Shown here piece by piece: positions 25,587 to 35,075 of a stretch of DNA of 64,000 bases. The stretch is from Microbacterium sp. Root180 (GTDB taxonomy: Bacteria > Actinomycetota > Actinomycetes > Actinomycetales > Microbacteriaceae): assembly GCF_001428485.1 (NCBI RefSeq), contig NZ_LMHS01000002.1, positions 418,094 to 482,093 on the forward strand, written 5' to 3'. The notes under the pieces are model-generated. The model was not told the DNA's origin. It did no database searches and worked only from the letters and a program-made list of their open reading frames with translations. Made by a program: the position numbers and the translations under genes. Numbering within the stretch: position 1 is the stretch's first letter; the number at the start of each line of letters is the position of its first letter.

Positions 25587-26372
25587 TCAGTGGGCTGCGC
25601 GGGCCGCGTAACGGCCGTCGTGCTCGGTCAGTTGGATGGGCACCCCGAAGGTCTCGGTGAGCGCCTCCGCGGTGAGCGTCTCCTGAATCGGTCCGGATGC
25701 CACCGCACGGCCTTCGGCGAGCAGCAGGACGTGGGTGAACCCGACGGGGATCTCCTCGACGTGATGGGTGACCATGATCATCGCGGGGGTCGTCGGCGCC
25801 TGGGCGTAGCCGCCGAGGAGGATCAGGAGCTCCTCGCGGGCACCCAGGTCGAGGCTCGCCGTCGGCTCGTCGAGCAGCAGCAGCTCGGGGTCGGTCATGA
25901 CGGCTCGCGCGATCTGCACGCGCTTCTGCTCGCCGTCGCTGAGCGTGCCGAAGGTGCGGTCCGCGAGGTGATCGAGCTTCCATTCGGCCAGCACCCGCAA
26001 TGCGCGGCGCTCGTCGAGGTCCTCGTAGTCCTCGCGCCAGCGGCCGAGCACCGAGTACGCGGCCGTCAGAACGACGTTGAGGACCGTCTCCTCAGGCGGG
26101 ACGCGCCGGGCCATCGCAGACGACGCGAACCCGATGCGCGGGCGAAGCTCGAACACATCGGTGCGGCCCAGTCGCTCGCCGAGGATCGTCACCGCGCCGG
26201 ACGTCGGATGCATGAGGGTGTCGGCGAGCTGCAGCACCGTGGTCTTGCCCGCGCCGTTGGGTCCGAGGATCACCCAGCGCTCGTCGTCGGAGACGTTCCA
26301 GTCGAGGTGGTCGACGATGTCCCTGGCGTTCCTGCGGACGACGACGTCGGAGAATTCGAGGACCTGCGGCAT
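25587..26372 (-). CDS. ABC transporter ATP-binding protein
   Basis: A 261-residue ABC ATPase. It has Walker A GPNGAGKTT (about residues 38-46), the signature LSDGEQKRVQIARAV, Walker B LLLLDEPTASLD and the H-loop MVTHHVEE. No permease or binding-protein gene is adjacent, so the partner is elsewhere or the protein acts alone; the sequence resembles YlmA/ModF-type orphan ATPases. It follows glgM by 9 nt on the same strand. The glgM stop TAG is also the start of a TAGGCT hexamer 6 nt before its ATG, so it may have its own leaderless transcript as well as read-through. Confidence 0.9.
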   Translation of the reverse strand: MPQVLEFSDVVVRRNARDIVDHLDWNVSDDERWVILGPNGAGKTTVLQLADTLMHPTSGAVTILGERLGRTDVFELRPRIGFASSAMARRVPPEETVLNVVLTAAYSVLGRWREDYEDLDERRALRVLAEWKLDHLADRTFGTLSDGEQKRVQIARAVMTDPELLLLDEPTASLDLGAREELLILLGGYAQAPTTPAMIMVTHHVEEIPVGFTHVLLLAEGRAVASGPIQETLTAEALTETFGVPIQLTEHDGRYAARAAH

Positions 26373-26378
26373 GCGTCC

Positions 26379-26384
26379 AGCCTA
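26379..26384 (-). promoter_or_regulatory. candidate leaderless -10 (TAGGCT) overlapping the glgM stop codon
   Basis: The minus-strand TAGGCT begins with the glgM TAG stop and ends 6 nt before ATG 26372. Confidence 0.4.
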
Positions 26385-27575
26385 TCGGCCGGACGCGGTC
26401 ACCTCCGCGTACAGCGCGGCCGTCTGGTCGGCGATGCTCTGCCAGCTGAAGTCGTTCGTCGCCCGCTCGCGACCGGCCCGTCCGTATGCCCGAGCGCGCT
26501 CCGGATCCGACACCACCTCGGTGAGTACGGCGGCGAGATCCGCGACGAACTTCTCGGGGTCGGTCGGCGTGCCGGTGCCGTCCTGCACCTGGTCGATGGG
26601 CACGAGGCGCCCGGTGACGCCGTCGACGACGACCTCCGGGATGCCTCCTGTCGCGGTGCCGACGACCGCCGCGCCGCACGCCATCGCCTCGAGGTTGACG
26701 ATGCCCAGCGGCTCGTACACGGACGGGCAGACGAAGGTCGTGGCGGCGCTGAGCACCGTGCACAGCTCGTGTCGCGACAGCATCCGATCGATCCACACGA
26801 CGCCCTCGCGCGTCTGCTGGAGGCCGCGCACGAGCTCTTCGACCTCGGCCATGATCTGGGGCGTGTCGGGGGCGCCCGCGCACAGCACGACCTGCACGTC
26901 GGCCGGCAGCCGCTCCGCGGCGCGCAGGAAGTACGGGAGGCCCTTCTGGCGGGTGATCCGGCCGACGAAAACGACCGACGGACGGGACGCGTCGACACCG
27001 AGCTCGGCGAGCAGGGACGGGTCTTCGACCGGATGCCACGACTCGACGTCGATGCCGTTATAGATGACCCTCACAGCGTCGGGGTCGAGCGACGGGTAGC
27101 TGCGCAGGATGTCCTGGCGCATGCCCTCGCTCACCGCGACGATCGCCGCCGCGCCCTCGTAGGCGGTCTTCTCGATCCAGCTCGAGACGGCGTACCCGCC
27201 GCCCAGCTGCTCGGCTTTCCACGGGCGCAGAGGCTCGAGGCTGTGCGCGGTGACGATGTGCGGGATGCCGTGCAGCAGCGACGCGAGGTGTCCGGCGAAG
27301 TTCGCGTACCAGGTGTGGCTGTGGACGACGTCGGCGCCCGCGACATCCGGCACGATCTCCAGGTCGGTGCCGAGAGTCTGCACGGCCGCATTCGCGGCGG
27401 CGAGCTCGGTCGGCACCCCGTACGCGGTCGTGCCGTCCTCTTCGCGATCCGCGCCGAAGGCGCGCACCCGGACATCCAGCGATTCGCGCAGCGCCTTGAC
27501 GAGCTCGGTGACATGCACCCCCGCGCCACCGTAGATCTCGGGCGGGTACTCCTTCGTCACGATATCCACGCGCAT
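26382..27575 (-). CDS. glgA: glycogen synthase / maltose-1-phosphate synthase (GlgA/GlgM, GT4)
   Basis: A 397-residue GT-B glycosyltransferase of family GT4. It begins MRVDIVTKEYPPEIYGGAG (acceptor-side Gly loop). Other landmarks are VTAHSLEPLRPWK, VIYNGIDVESW, FVGRITRQKGLPYFL and the C-terminal donor site SVYEPLGIVNLEAMACG with the conserved Glu pair. Length and sequence match actinobacterial proteins annotated glgA, whose mycobacterial member (GlgM) makes maltose-1-phosphate from ADP-glucose and glucose-1-phosphate. Either activity uses ADP-glucose from the divergent glgC. TAGGTT lies 7 nt before ATG 27575. Confidence 0.92.
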   Translation of the reverse strand: MRVDIVTKEYPPEIYGGAGVHVTELVKALRESLDVRVRAFGADREEDGTTAYGVPTELAAANAAVQTLGTDLEIVPDVAGADVVHSHTWYANFAGHLASLLHGIPHIVTAHSLEPLRPWKAEQLGGGYAVSSWIEKTAYEGAAAIVAVSEGMRQDILRSYPSLDPDAVRVIYNGIDVESWHPVEDPSLLAELGVDASRPSVVFVGRITRQKGLPYFLRAAERLPADVQVVLCAGAPDTPQIMAEVEELVRGLQQTREGVVWIDRMLSRHELCTVLSAATTFVCPSVYEPLGIVNLEAMACGAAVVGTATGGIPEVVVDGVTGRLVPIDQVQDGTGTPTDPEKFVADLAAVLTEVVSDPERARAYGRAGRERATNDFSWQSIADQTAALYAEVTASGR

Positions 27576-27582
27576 GGGACGA

Positions 27583-27588
27583 AACCTA
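27583..27588 (-). promoter_or_regulatory. candidate leaderless -10 (TAGGTT) for glgA/glgM
   Basis: TAGGTT on the minus strand ends 7 nt before ATG 27575. Only 76 bp separate the divergent glg genes. Confidence 0.5.
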
Positions 27589-27639
27589 GTACACGCGACG
27601 CACCGGGAAAACCCGCTACCCGGGTTCCGATGCGCCCCC

Positions 27640-27645
27640 TAGGGT
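27640..27645 (+). promoter_or_regulatory. candidate leaderless -10 (TAGGGT) for glgC
   Basis: TAGGGT ends 6 nt before ATG 27652. The intervening GGTGGC could also serve weakly in ribosome binding. Confidence 0.45.
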
Positions 27646-27651
27646 GGTGGC

Positions 27652-28896
<1,245 letters not shown>

Positions 28897-28929
28897 CCCG
28901 CGGGTTGGGACCACGGCATCCTCCGCCGA

Positions 28930-28935
28930 TAGCGT
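28930..28935 (+). promoter_or_regulatory. candidate leaderless -10 (TAGCGT) for serB
   Basis: TAGCGT ends 6 nt before ATG 28942. GGGAGG in the spacer means a short-leader alternative cannot be excluded. Confidence 0.4.
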
Positions 28936-28941
28936 GGGAGG

Positions 28942-29583
28942 ATGCCTCTCCCCCGCGCGCGCTTCCTGGTCGTGCTCGACGCCGACTCGACGCTGATCCG
29001 CAACGAGGTCATCGAGCTGATCGCCGATGAGGCGGGTCGCGGGCAGGAAGTCGCGGCGGCGACCGAGGCCGCGATGCGGGGTGAGGTCGACTTCGCCACG
29101 AGCCTGCGCTCGCGCGTGAAGGAGCTGGCCGGGGTCCCGGTGGCCGCGTTCGCGCGCGTGCTCAGCCGTATCGAGCCGACGCCCGGCGTGCACGAGCTCG
29201 TCGCCGCCGTCCACGAGCGCGGTGGCCGCGTGGGAGTGGTGTCGGGCGGCTTCCACGAGATCCTCGACACCGTCGCCCCCCGCCTGGGCGTGGACGTCTG
29301 GCGCGCCAACCGCCTCGCGACGTCGGGCGACGCGCTCAGCGGCCTCGTGGACGGCGACATCGTCGACGCGGAGGGGAAGGCGGTCGCCCTGCGGGAGTGG
29401 GCGGCAGAAGCGGGCGTGCCCCTCTCGCGCACGATCGCGATCGGCGACGGAGCGAACGATCTGCGCATGATGGCCGTCGCGGGGCTCGGGGTCGCGTTCA
29501 ACGCCAAGCCCGCCGTCCGCGCACAGGCCGACGTGGTGGTCGGCCCCGTCGACCTCGCCGAGGTCGTCGCACTGCTCCCCTGA
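28942..29583 (+). CDS. serB: phosphoserine phosphatase (HAD family)
   Basis: A 213-residue HAD phosphatase for the last step of serine synthesis. The nucleophile motif DADSTL is at residues 13-18, followed by EVIELIADEAG and the cap region with EVDFATSLRSRVKEL. Motif II is VVSGGFHEI, and motif III-IV is IAIGDGANDLRMM. It lacks the N-terminal ACT domains of mycobacterial SerB2, so it is the short catalytic form. A Lys in GKAVALREW (about residue 145) serves as motif III. It lies 45 nt after glgC but has its own promoter-like TAGCGT. Confidence 0.92.
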   Translation: MPLPRARFLVVLDADSTLIRNEVIELIADEAGRGQEVAAATEAAMRGEVDFATSLRSRVKELAGVPVAAFARVLSRIEPTPGVHELVAAVHERGGRVGVVSGGFHEILDTVAPRLGVDVWRANRLATSGDALSGLVDGDIVDAEGKAVALREWAAEAGVPLSRTIAIGDGANDLRMMAVAGLGVAFNAKPAVRAQADVVVGPVDLAEVVALLP

Positions 29584-29609
29584 CCCGCGCGGATGTCGGA
29601 TGCCCCGGC

Positions 29610-29615
29610 TAACGT
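29610..29615 (+). promoter_or_regulatory. candidate leaderless -10 (TAACGT) for the second alpha/beta hydrolase
   Basis: TAACGT ends 6 nt before ATG 29622, with no Shine-Dalgarno match. Confidence 0.45.
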
Positions 29616-29621
29616 CGGGGC

Positions 29622-30317
29622 ATGGACATCATCCTCGTTCCCGGTCTCTGGCTCGACGCCTCGTCGTGGGAGGACGTGACCCCCGCCCTGGAGGCGGCCG
29701 GTCATTCCGCCCGTCCCCTCACCCTTCCCGGAGTCGGCGATCCGGCGAGCGAGTCCGCCGCGATCGGCATGCAGGACTGGGTCGACGCCGTCGTGGCCGA
29801 GATCGACGCCGTCGGCGGCCCGGTCGTGCTGGTCGGGCACAGCGGAGGCGGCAACGTCGTGTGGGGTGCGGCAGAGGCGAGGGCGGATGCGGTCGACCGT
29901 GTGATCTTCCTCGACACGGTTCCCCCGCCGAGCGGGCAGGGCATCTCGGAGTTCGAGCTGGTCGACGGCGTCGTGCCGTTTCCGGGGTGGGATTTCTTCG
30001 ATGAGCCCGAGGTCGCTGATCTCGACGACGAGGTGCGCGCGAAGTGGGCGGCACGCGCGCACAGCGTTCCGGCGAAAGTGCCCACCGATCCGGTCGTGCT
30101 CGACGGAGCGCGACGCCACGCGGTCCCGGTCACGATCCTCATGGGCGGCATGGATGACGCGGAGTTCCGCGGCGCCGTCTCGCAGTGGGGTCCGTTCGGC
30201 GACGAGTTCTCTGCGATCGCGGATGCCGAGGTGGTCCGCCTGGGATCGGGGCACTGGCCGCAGTTCTCGCAGCCTGATCGCGTCGCGCGGGCGATCCTGG
30301 ATGCTGTAGACCGTTAG
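29622..30317 (+). CDS. alpha/beta-fold hydrolase (small, RsbQ/esterase-like)
   Basis: A 231-residue alpha/beta hydrolase without a large cap. It opens MDIILVPGLWLDASSW, with the nucleophile elbow GHSGGGNVVW (Ser about residue 74), a probable acid in GGMDDAEF and the terminal His in GSGHWPQFS. The family includes esterases and haloperoxidase-like enzymes, and no substrate can be assigned. It is the last plus-strand gene before a convergent fabG. The 61-bp gap contains only a weak 5-bp hairpin and a repeated GCTCGGCA, so I do not call a terminator there. Confidence 0.87.
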   Translation: MDIILVPGLWLDASSWEDVTPALEAAGHSARPLTLPGVGDPASESAAIGMQDWVDAVVAEIDAVGGPVVLVGHSGGGNVVWGAAEARADAVDRVIFLDTVPPPSGQGISEFELVDGVVPFPGWDFFDEPEVADLDDEVRAKWAARAHSVPAKVPTDPVVLDGARRHAVPVTILMGGMDDAEFRGAVSQWGPFGDEFSAIADAEVVRLGSGHWPQFSQPDRVARAILDAVDR

Positions 30318-30378
30318 GCGCTGCTCGGCAAGCCCGCCATTCGGCGGCTCGGCACAGCACGCCGTGGTGTCGGGGGGG

Positions 30379-31089
30379 TCAGTGCCCCATGCCCAGACCG
30401 CCATCGACGGGGATCACGGCCCCGGAGATGTAGGCGGCATCATCGGACGCGATCCACGTGACCACGCCGGCCACCTCGTCGGCGGTCGCGAAGCGGCCGG
30501 CGGGGATGTTCTTCTTGTACTCGGCCTGCGTGTCGTCGCCGAGAGCGGAGGTCATGTCCGTCTCGATGAAGCCCGGAGCCACCACGTTCGCCGTGATGCC
30601 GCGGGCACCGAGCTCGCGGGTGAGGGAGCGTGCGAACCCGACGAGCGCGCTCTTGGATGCGGCGTAGTTGATCTGCCCCGCCGACCCGTACAGTCCCACG
30701 ACACTCGAGATGAGGATGACGCGGCCCCACTTGGCGCGCAGCATCCCCTTCGAGGCGCGCTTGACGACACGGAAAGCCCCGCCGAGGTTGGTCGCGACCA
30801 CGCTGTCGAAGTCCTCTTCGGTCATGCGCAGGAGGAGGGTGTCCTTGGTGACACCGGCGTTGGCCACGACGATCCCGATCGGACCGAGGGCGTTCTCCAC
30901 CTCGGTGAAGGCGGCATCGACGGCAGCAGCGTCCGTGACGTCCGCGCGCACGGTGAGGGTGCCCTCGGGACCCTCACCGGAACGCGCGGTTACGGCGACC
31001 TTGTAGCCCTGGGCGACGAACCGCTCGGCGATGGCACGGCCGATGCCGCGGTTTCCGCCGGTGACGAGGACGACGCGATCGCTGGACAT
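30379..31089 (-). CDS. fabG: 3-oxoacyl-ACP reductase / SDR-family oxidoreductase (FabG-like)
   Basis: A 236-residue classical short-chain dehydrogenase. The Rossmann glycine motif is VTGGNRGIGRAIA, NAGV is in the fourth strand, and the catalytic Ser is in VILISSVVGLYGS. The Tyr-Lys pair is in YAASKSALVGF, and the C-terminus has ISGAVIPVDGGLGMGH. It resembles mycobacterial FabG1/MabA in length and motifs and probably reduces 3-oxoacyl-ACP with NADPH, although SDR substrate calls without fatty-acid gene neighbours stay tentative. GGGGAG is 7 nt before ATG 31089. It is divergent from the DUF4190 gene. Confidence 0.9.
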   Translation of the reverse strand: MSSDRVVLVTGGNRGIGRAIAERFVAQGYKVAVTARSGEGPEGTLTVRADVTDAAAVDAAFTEVENALGPIGIVVANAGVTKDTLLLRMTEEDFDSVVATNLGGAFRVVKRASKGMLRAKWGRVILISSVVGLYGSAGQINYAASKSALVGFARSLTRELGARGITANVVAPGFIETDMTSALGDDTQAEYKKNIPAGRFATADEVAGVVTWIASDDAAYISGAVIPVDGGLGMGH

Positions 31090-31202
31090 GGTGGTGCTCC
31101 CCAAGGGTGTGTGACGGATTCGCCCCAGCCTACCGGCGCGGCGTTTGACACCCCGCGACGTGCGCTGGGACGCTGGGAGCGACATCCGACGAGAGGCCCT
31201 CC

Positions 31203-31694
31203 GTGAGCGACAACACCCCCGACGCAGCCGCACCCCAGCCGGGCGCGTACCCGCCCCCCGCGCCCGGTGCGTACCCGCCGCCGGCGCAGAGCGCACCGCC
31301 CGCGTACGGCGCACCGCCGGCGTACGGCTCCACGCAGCCGTACCCCACGCCGCCCCAGTACGCAGCCCCGCAGGCCTACAGTGCGCCGCCCCAGTACGCA
31401 GCGGCCCCGTACGGCTACGGCGCTCCGGCCAAGACCAACACCCTCGCGATCGTGTCGCTGGTGGCTTCGATCGCGGGCCTGCTGATCGTCCCGTTCATCG
31501 GCTCGATCGTCGGAGTGATCACGGGGCACATGTCGCTCGGCCAGCTCAAGACGAACGGTGAGGAAGGTCGCGGTCTCGCGCTCGCCGGAACGATCATCGG
31601 CTGGGTGGGACTGGGACTCGCGATCATCGGCCTCATCGCGCTCATCGGCTTCATCGCCTTCGTCGCGAGCGTCGCGGAGTCCCCCTACTCCTGA
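31203..31694 (+). CDS. DUF4190 domain membrane protein with Pro/Tyr-rich N-terminus
   Basis: A 163-residue protein. Residues 1-75 are low-complexity repeats of Ala-Pro-Pro-Tyr-Gly type (AYPPPAPGAYPPPAQ, PPQYAAPQAYS). A DUF4190 domain then has two hydrophobic helices (LAIVSLVASIAGLLIVPFIG and a Gly/Ile-rich one near the C-terminus) joined by GHMSLGQLKTNGEEGRGLA, the typical signature. Function is unknown; related proteins sit at the actinobacterial membrane. GAGAGG lies 6 nt before the GTG start. The proline-rich repeats are likely surface-exposed or cytoplasmic and disordered. Confidence 0.88.
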   Translation: MSDNTPDAAAPQPGAYPPPAPGAYPPPAQSAPPAYGAPPAYGSTQPYPTPPQYAAPQAYSAPPQYAAAPYGYGAPAKTNTLAIVSLVASIAGLLIVPFIGSIVGVITGHMSLGQLKTNGEEGRGLALAGTIIGWVGLGLAIIGLIALIGFIAFVASVAESPYS

Positions 31695-31777
31695 CCCGCG
31701 CGCGGGCGCAGACGCAACCCGTCCGCGACGCCCGAACCGGCGACGGGACAGGCTGCGCGGCGTAGGCTGGAAGCACA

Positions 31778-32179
31778 GTGAAGAGTTCGAGCCGGGCCCA
31801 GTCCGCCACGTCGCTGCCCCGGGCGCCACGTGACGATGTCGACGCGCGCTCGACCCGCTACCTGGTGCTCATGGGCGTGCGCATCGTGTGCTTCGTGCTC
31901 ATGGTCCTCATCACTCCCTACGGGTGGTACACGTGGATCCTCGGCGCCGCCGCGATCTTCCTCCCCTACATCGCAGTCGTGCTCGCGAATGTCGGCGAAG
32001 AGGCACGGCGCAACCGCCGCGAGGATCCCGAGCGATCGCTGCCCGCCGGTTCGGCACCCCTGCCGAGCCGCCCGTCCGACGGCGACGTGATCCGCATCGA
32101 AGAGACGCGGGCCGTCGAGGGCGGACGTGCCGAGGGCGGACATGTGCCCGACAGTCGCGACGCGGACGGACCCGCATGA
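31778..32179 (+). CDS. DUF3099 domain membrane protein
   Basis: A 133-residue protein with two transmembrane helices (YLVLMGVRIVCFVLMVLI and WILGAAAIFLPYIAVVLAN) linked by TPYGWYTW, which is the DUF3099 pattern found across actinobacteria. A charged cytoplasmic tail follows. Function is unknown. The GTG start at 31778 follows a TAGGCT hexamer by 9 nt and has no Shine-Dalgarno. It is the first gene of a tightly packed set with a small Cys/His protein and SURF1, both joined by 4-nt ATGA overlaps. A link to cytochrome oxidase assembly is possible by context. Confidence 0.87.
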   Translation: MKSSSRAQSATSLPRAPRDDVDARSTRYLVLMGVRIVCFVLMVLITPYGWYTWILGAAAIFLPYIAVVLANVGEEARRNRREDPERSLPAGSAPLPSRPSDGDVIRIEETRAVEGGRAEGGHVPDSRDADGPA

Positions 32180-32394
32180 CGGCCGACCTCGCCGTCTGCT
32201 CGCGCGCAGGCTGCCGCGCCGACGCGCACTGGCGGATCGACTGGCGCAACCCCAAGATCCACACCGCGGATCGCACCAAGACGTGGGTCGCGTGCGACGA
32301 GCATCGCGACTATCTCCGCGAGTTCCTCGTCGCGCGGAGCTTCCCCGTGACAGTGGCCCCGCTGGATGCCGCGTCCACGGAGCCGGCGCGATGA
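32176..32394 (+). CDS. small Cys/His-rich protein (72 aa), possibly zinc-binding
   Basis: A 72-residue protein with a potential metal-binding set: CSRAGC near residues 8-13 and CDEH near residues 41-44, separated by HWRIDWRNPKIH. It overlaps the DUF3099 stop (ATGA) and its own stop overlaps the SURF1 start, so translation of the three is coupled. Homologues in this position are frequent in actinobacteria and are sometimes mislabelled acetone carboxylase. Nothing in this short sequence supports that activity. A structural zinc site or a metal-delivery role next to SURF1 is conceivable. Confidence 0.75.
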   Translation: MTADLAVCSRAGCRADAHWRIDWRNPKIHTADRTKTWVACDEHRDYLREFLVARSFPVTVAPLDAASTEPAR

Positions 32395-33269
32395 GCCGCC
32401 GCGAAGTCAGCATGCAGAACCTGCCGAAGGCGGGTCGCTGGGCGATCTACATCGCCCTCGCGGTGGTGTTCGCCATCGCGTGCGCGTTCCTGTCCCACTG
32501 GCAGTTCTCGCGCAACGAGGAGCGGTCGGCGCAGCTCGCCCTGGTCGAGGCGAACTACGACGCCGACCCGGTGCCGCTCGAAGAGGTGATCCCGGCAGGA
32601 GGCGAGTTCTCTCCCGGCGACCAGTGGCGCCCGGTCGAACTGGTGGGCGAGTATGTCGCTGACGATCAGCTCCTCGCGCGCAATCGTCCCCACGGCGGCA
32701 CGGCCGCGTACGAGGTGCTCGTGCCGTTCCGGCTCGAGGACGGCCGGGTGCTGCTCATCGACCGAGGGTGGGTCCCCCCGGGTGAGAACCAGCCCGAGCC
32801 CGACGCCGTGCCCGCGCCGCCCGACGGCCAGGTGACGGTCGTCGCGCGCCTCAAGCCCGGTGAGCCCCTGCCCTCGTCGGGCCGGTCCGCCCCCGAAGGC
32901 CAGGTGCCGACGATCAATCTGCCCTTCGTGGCCGAGTCGAGCTCGGCCCCGACGGCGCGCTCGCTCGAACTGAGCGCGTACGGCGTGCTGGTGTCCGAGG
33001 ACCCGGCGCCGGCGTCGTCGCTGCAGCCGCTGGAAGACCCGTCACAGGATCCCGGGCCCCACCTGTCGTACGCGATCCAGTGGATCCTGTTCGCGATCAT
33101 GGGATTCGTCTTCATCACCTACGTGATCCGCACCGAGCGCCGTCACCGGCGCGAAGACGCGGAGGACGCGCAGCGCGAGATCATCGGTGAGGCGCCGCGC
33201 TCGGCATCCGCCCGTCGGGACCGCGATGCCGAGGACGAGGACGCCCTGCTCGACGCCGCCGGCCGCTGA
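32391..33269 (+). CDS. SURF1 family cytochrome oxidase assembly protein
   Basis: A 292-residue SURF1/Shy1 protein. It has one transmembrane helix near residues 16-35 ending in the family motif SHWQFSRNEER, and a periplasm-side domain with VELVGEYVADDQLLARNRP and LLIDRGWVPPGENQ. A second helix lies near residues 225-246 (YAIQWILFAIMGFVFITYV). SURF1 helps insert heme a into cytochrome c oxidase subunit I. That fits this organism's ctaA and ctaB genes, found 15-18 kb away. A highly charged 40-residue C-terminal tail is a common actinobacterial extension. Start ATG 32391 overlaps the upstream stop. Confidence 0.92.
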   Translation: MSRREVSMQNLPKAGRWAIYIALAVVFAIACAFLSHWQFSRNEERSAQLALVEANYDADPVPLEEVIPAGGEFSPGDQWRPVELVGEYVADDQLLARNRPHGGTAAYEVLVPFRLEDGRVLLIDRGWVPPGENQPEPDAVPAPPDGQVTVVARLKPGEPLPSSGRSAPEGQVPTINLPFVAESSSAPTARSLELSAYGVLVSEDPAPASSLQPLEDPSQDPGPHLSYAIQWILFAIMGFVFITYVIRTERRHRREDAEDAQREIIGEAPRSASARRDRDAEDEDALLDAAGR

Positions 33270-33298
33270 CCGGGGTCAGGCCCGGCCGGTCTCGGCGA

Positions 33299-34897
33299 TC
33301 ACGCGAGCGAGACCAGCTCGGCGTAGTCGCGGCCCCAGATGTCTTCGACGCCGTCGGGGAGGATGAGGACCCGCTCGGGGTTCAGCGCCTCCACCGCGCC
33401 TTCGTCGTGCGACACGAGGACGACCGCACCCTCGTAGTGTGAGAGCGCACCCAGGATCTCCTCGCGCGACGCGGGGTCGAGGTTGTTCGTGGGTTCGTCG
33501 AGCAGCAGCATGTTCGCGCTCGAGACCACGAGGGTCGCCAGGGACAGACGCGTCTTCTCGCCGCCCGAGAGCACGCCTGCGGGCTTGAGGACGTCGTCGC
33601 CCGTGAACAGGAATGACCCGAGCACCTTGCGCGCATCGGTCGCCGTGATGTCGGGCGCCGCGGACATCATGTTCTCGAGCACCGAGCGGTTCACGTCGAG
33701 GTTCTCGTGCTCCTGCGCGTAGTAGCCGATCTTGAGCCCGTGACCGGGCTCGAGCTTCCCGGTGTCGGGCTGGTCGACGCCGGCCAGGATCCGCAGCAGG
33801 GTCGTCTTGCCCGCGCCGTTGAAGCCGAGGATGACGACCTTCGATCCTCGGTCGATCGCGAGATCGACATCCGTGAAGATCTCCAGCGATCCGTACGACT
33901 TCGACAGACCGGAGGCCATGAGGGGCGTCTTGCCGCAGGGCGAGGGCTTGGGGAACCGCAGCTTCGCGACGCGGTCCTCCTGGCGCACGTCGTCGAGGCC
34001 CGACAGCATCTTCTCCGCGCGCGCGACCATCTGATGCGCGGCGGCGGCCTTGGATGCCTTCGCACCGAAGCGCGCCGCCTGCATCTGCAGCTGGGTGGCC
34101 TTCTTCTCGACGTTGACGCGCTCCTTCTTGCGGCGCTCTTCGTCGGCCACCCGCTGACGCAGGTAGTTCTTCCAGTTCATGTTGTAGGTGTCGATGACCT
34201 GACGGTTCGCATCGAGGTAGAAGACGCGGTTCACGGTCTCGCCGACGAGCTCGACATCGTGACTGATCACGATCAGCCCACCGCGGTAGTTCTTGAGGAA
34301 CTCGCGCAGCCACACCACGCTGTCGGCATCAAGGTGGTTCGTCGGCTCGTCGAGGATCATCGAGTCGGCGTTGGAGAAGAGGATGCGAGCGAGTTCGATG
34401 CGTCGGCGCTGACCGCCCGAGAGCGTGCTCAGCGGCTGGTCGAGCAGCCGATCGGGCAGCGAGAGGTTGTGCGAGATCGTCGCCGCCTCCGCCTCCGCGG
34501 TGTAGCCGCCGAGCGCCTCGAAGCGCTCGGTCAGGTGCGCGTAGCGCTTCATCGCCTTGCTGGCGACCTTCTCGTCCTCGTCGCCCATCGCGAGCGCCGC
34601 CTCGTGCATCTCGATCGCCAGCGTGCCGAGGCCGCGCGCGTCGAGGATGCGCGTGCGCGCCAGCATCGACGGGTCGCCCGAACGCGGGTCCTGCGGCAGA
34701 TAGCCCAGCTCGCCGGAGCGCTCGACCTTGCCATCCGCCGGGATCAGGTCACCGGCGAGCACCTTGGTCAGCGTCGTCTTGCCGGCGCCGTTGCGACCCA
34801 CGAGACCGATCTTGTCGCCCGCGGACACGCGGAACGACACTCCGGACATGAGGACGCGGGCGCCCACGCGGATCTCGAGGTCGTGCACGGCGAGCAC
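33299..34897 (-). CDS. ABC-F family ATP-binding protein (ribosome-associated type)
   Basis: A 532-residue protein with two ABC ATPase domains and no membrane segment. Domain 1 has GLVGRNGAGKTT, LSGGQRRRIELARIL and ILDEPTNHLDAD. Domain 2 has ILGFNGAGKTTLL, LSGGEKTRLSLATLV and LLLDEPTNNLDP. Between them is the charged P-site-tRNA-interacting linker (about residues 230-310, rich in Lys/Arg/Glu). ABC-F proteins act on stalled or drug-bound ribosomes. The subfamily (EttA, Uup or resistance type) is not resolved. Start GTG 34897 is preferred because conserved AVHDLEIRVGARVL begins there. A TATACT -10 lies about 57 nt upstream. Confidence 0.92.
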   Translation of the reverse strand: MLAVHDLEIRVGARVLMSGVSFRVSAGDKIGLVGRNGAGKTTLTKVLAGDLIPADGKVERSGELGYLPQDPRSGDPSMLARTRILDARGLGTLAIEMHEAALAMGDEDEKVASKAMKRYAHLTERFEALGGYTAEAEAATISHNLSLPDRLLDQPLSTLSGGQRRRIELARILFSNADSMILDEPTNHLDADSVVWLREFLKNYRGGLIVISHDVELVGETVNRVFYLDANRQVIDTYNMNWKNYLRQRVADEERRKKERVNVEKKATQLQMQAARFGAKASKAAAAHQMVARAEKMLSGLDDVRQEDRVAKLRFPKPSPCGKTPLMASGLSKSYGSLEIFTDVDLAIDRGSKVVILGFNGAGKTTLLRILAGVDQPDTGKLEPGHGLKIGYYAQEHENLDVNRSVLENMMSAAPDITATDARKVLGSFLFTGDDVLKPAGVLSGGEKTRLSLATLVVSSANMLLLDEPTNNLDPASREEILGALSHYEGAVVLVSHDEGAVEALNPERVLILPDGVEDIWGRDYAELVSLA

Positions 34898-35062
34898 AGC
34901 GAAACGTCCGTTCCGTCGGTGGATGGGTGAGGTGGCCGAACGGCCAGCCTCCCAGTATAGGTTGCCTTGTCGCACCCGGCCTCCGGCCCGGCTGGAGGCT
35001 GCGCACAGACGATCGCGCGATCATTGGTGGACTCCGTCCAAGATCACCCCGCCCACTCCCCC

Positions 35063-35068
35063 TAGGCT
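35063..35068 (+). promoter_or_regulatory. candidate leaderless -10 (TAGGCT) for bioY
   Basis: TAGGCT ends 7 nt before ATG 35076. Confidence 0.45.
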
Positions 35069-35075
35069 GAGAGCC

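Noticed and set aside
30318..30378. Possible terminator between the alpha/beta hydrolase and fabG
   Set aside because: Only a 5-bp stem (30334-30347) with no U-tract, plus a direct repeat GCTCGGCA at 30323 and 30347; too weak to call.
31203..31430. Repetitive DNA in the DUF4190 gene 5' half considered as a CRISPR or tandem repeat array
   Set aside because: The repetition follows the Pro/Ala/Tyr codons of a low-complexity protein region, with no regular spacer structure.
31696..31707. CCCGCGCGCGGG palindrome after the DUF4190 gene
   Set aside because: Short, fully GC and expected by chance at this base composition; no loop or tail typical of a terminator.
32176..32394. Acetone carboxylase activity for the 72-residue protein
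   Set aside because: The protein is far too small and lacks any carboxylase domain; the name appears to be a propagated database label.
34985..35062. Biotin-repressor operator upstream of bioY
   Set aside because: TTGGTGGACTCCGTCCAA (about 35022-35041) is only an imperfect dyad and does not match a known BirA or BioQ site.
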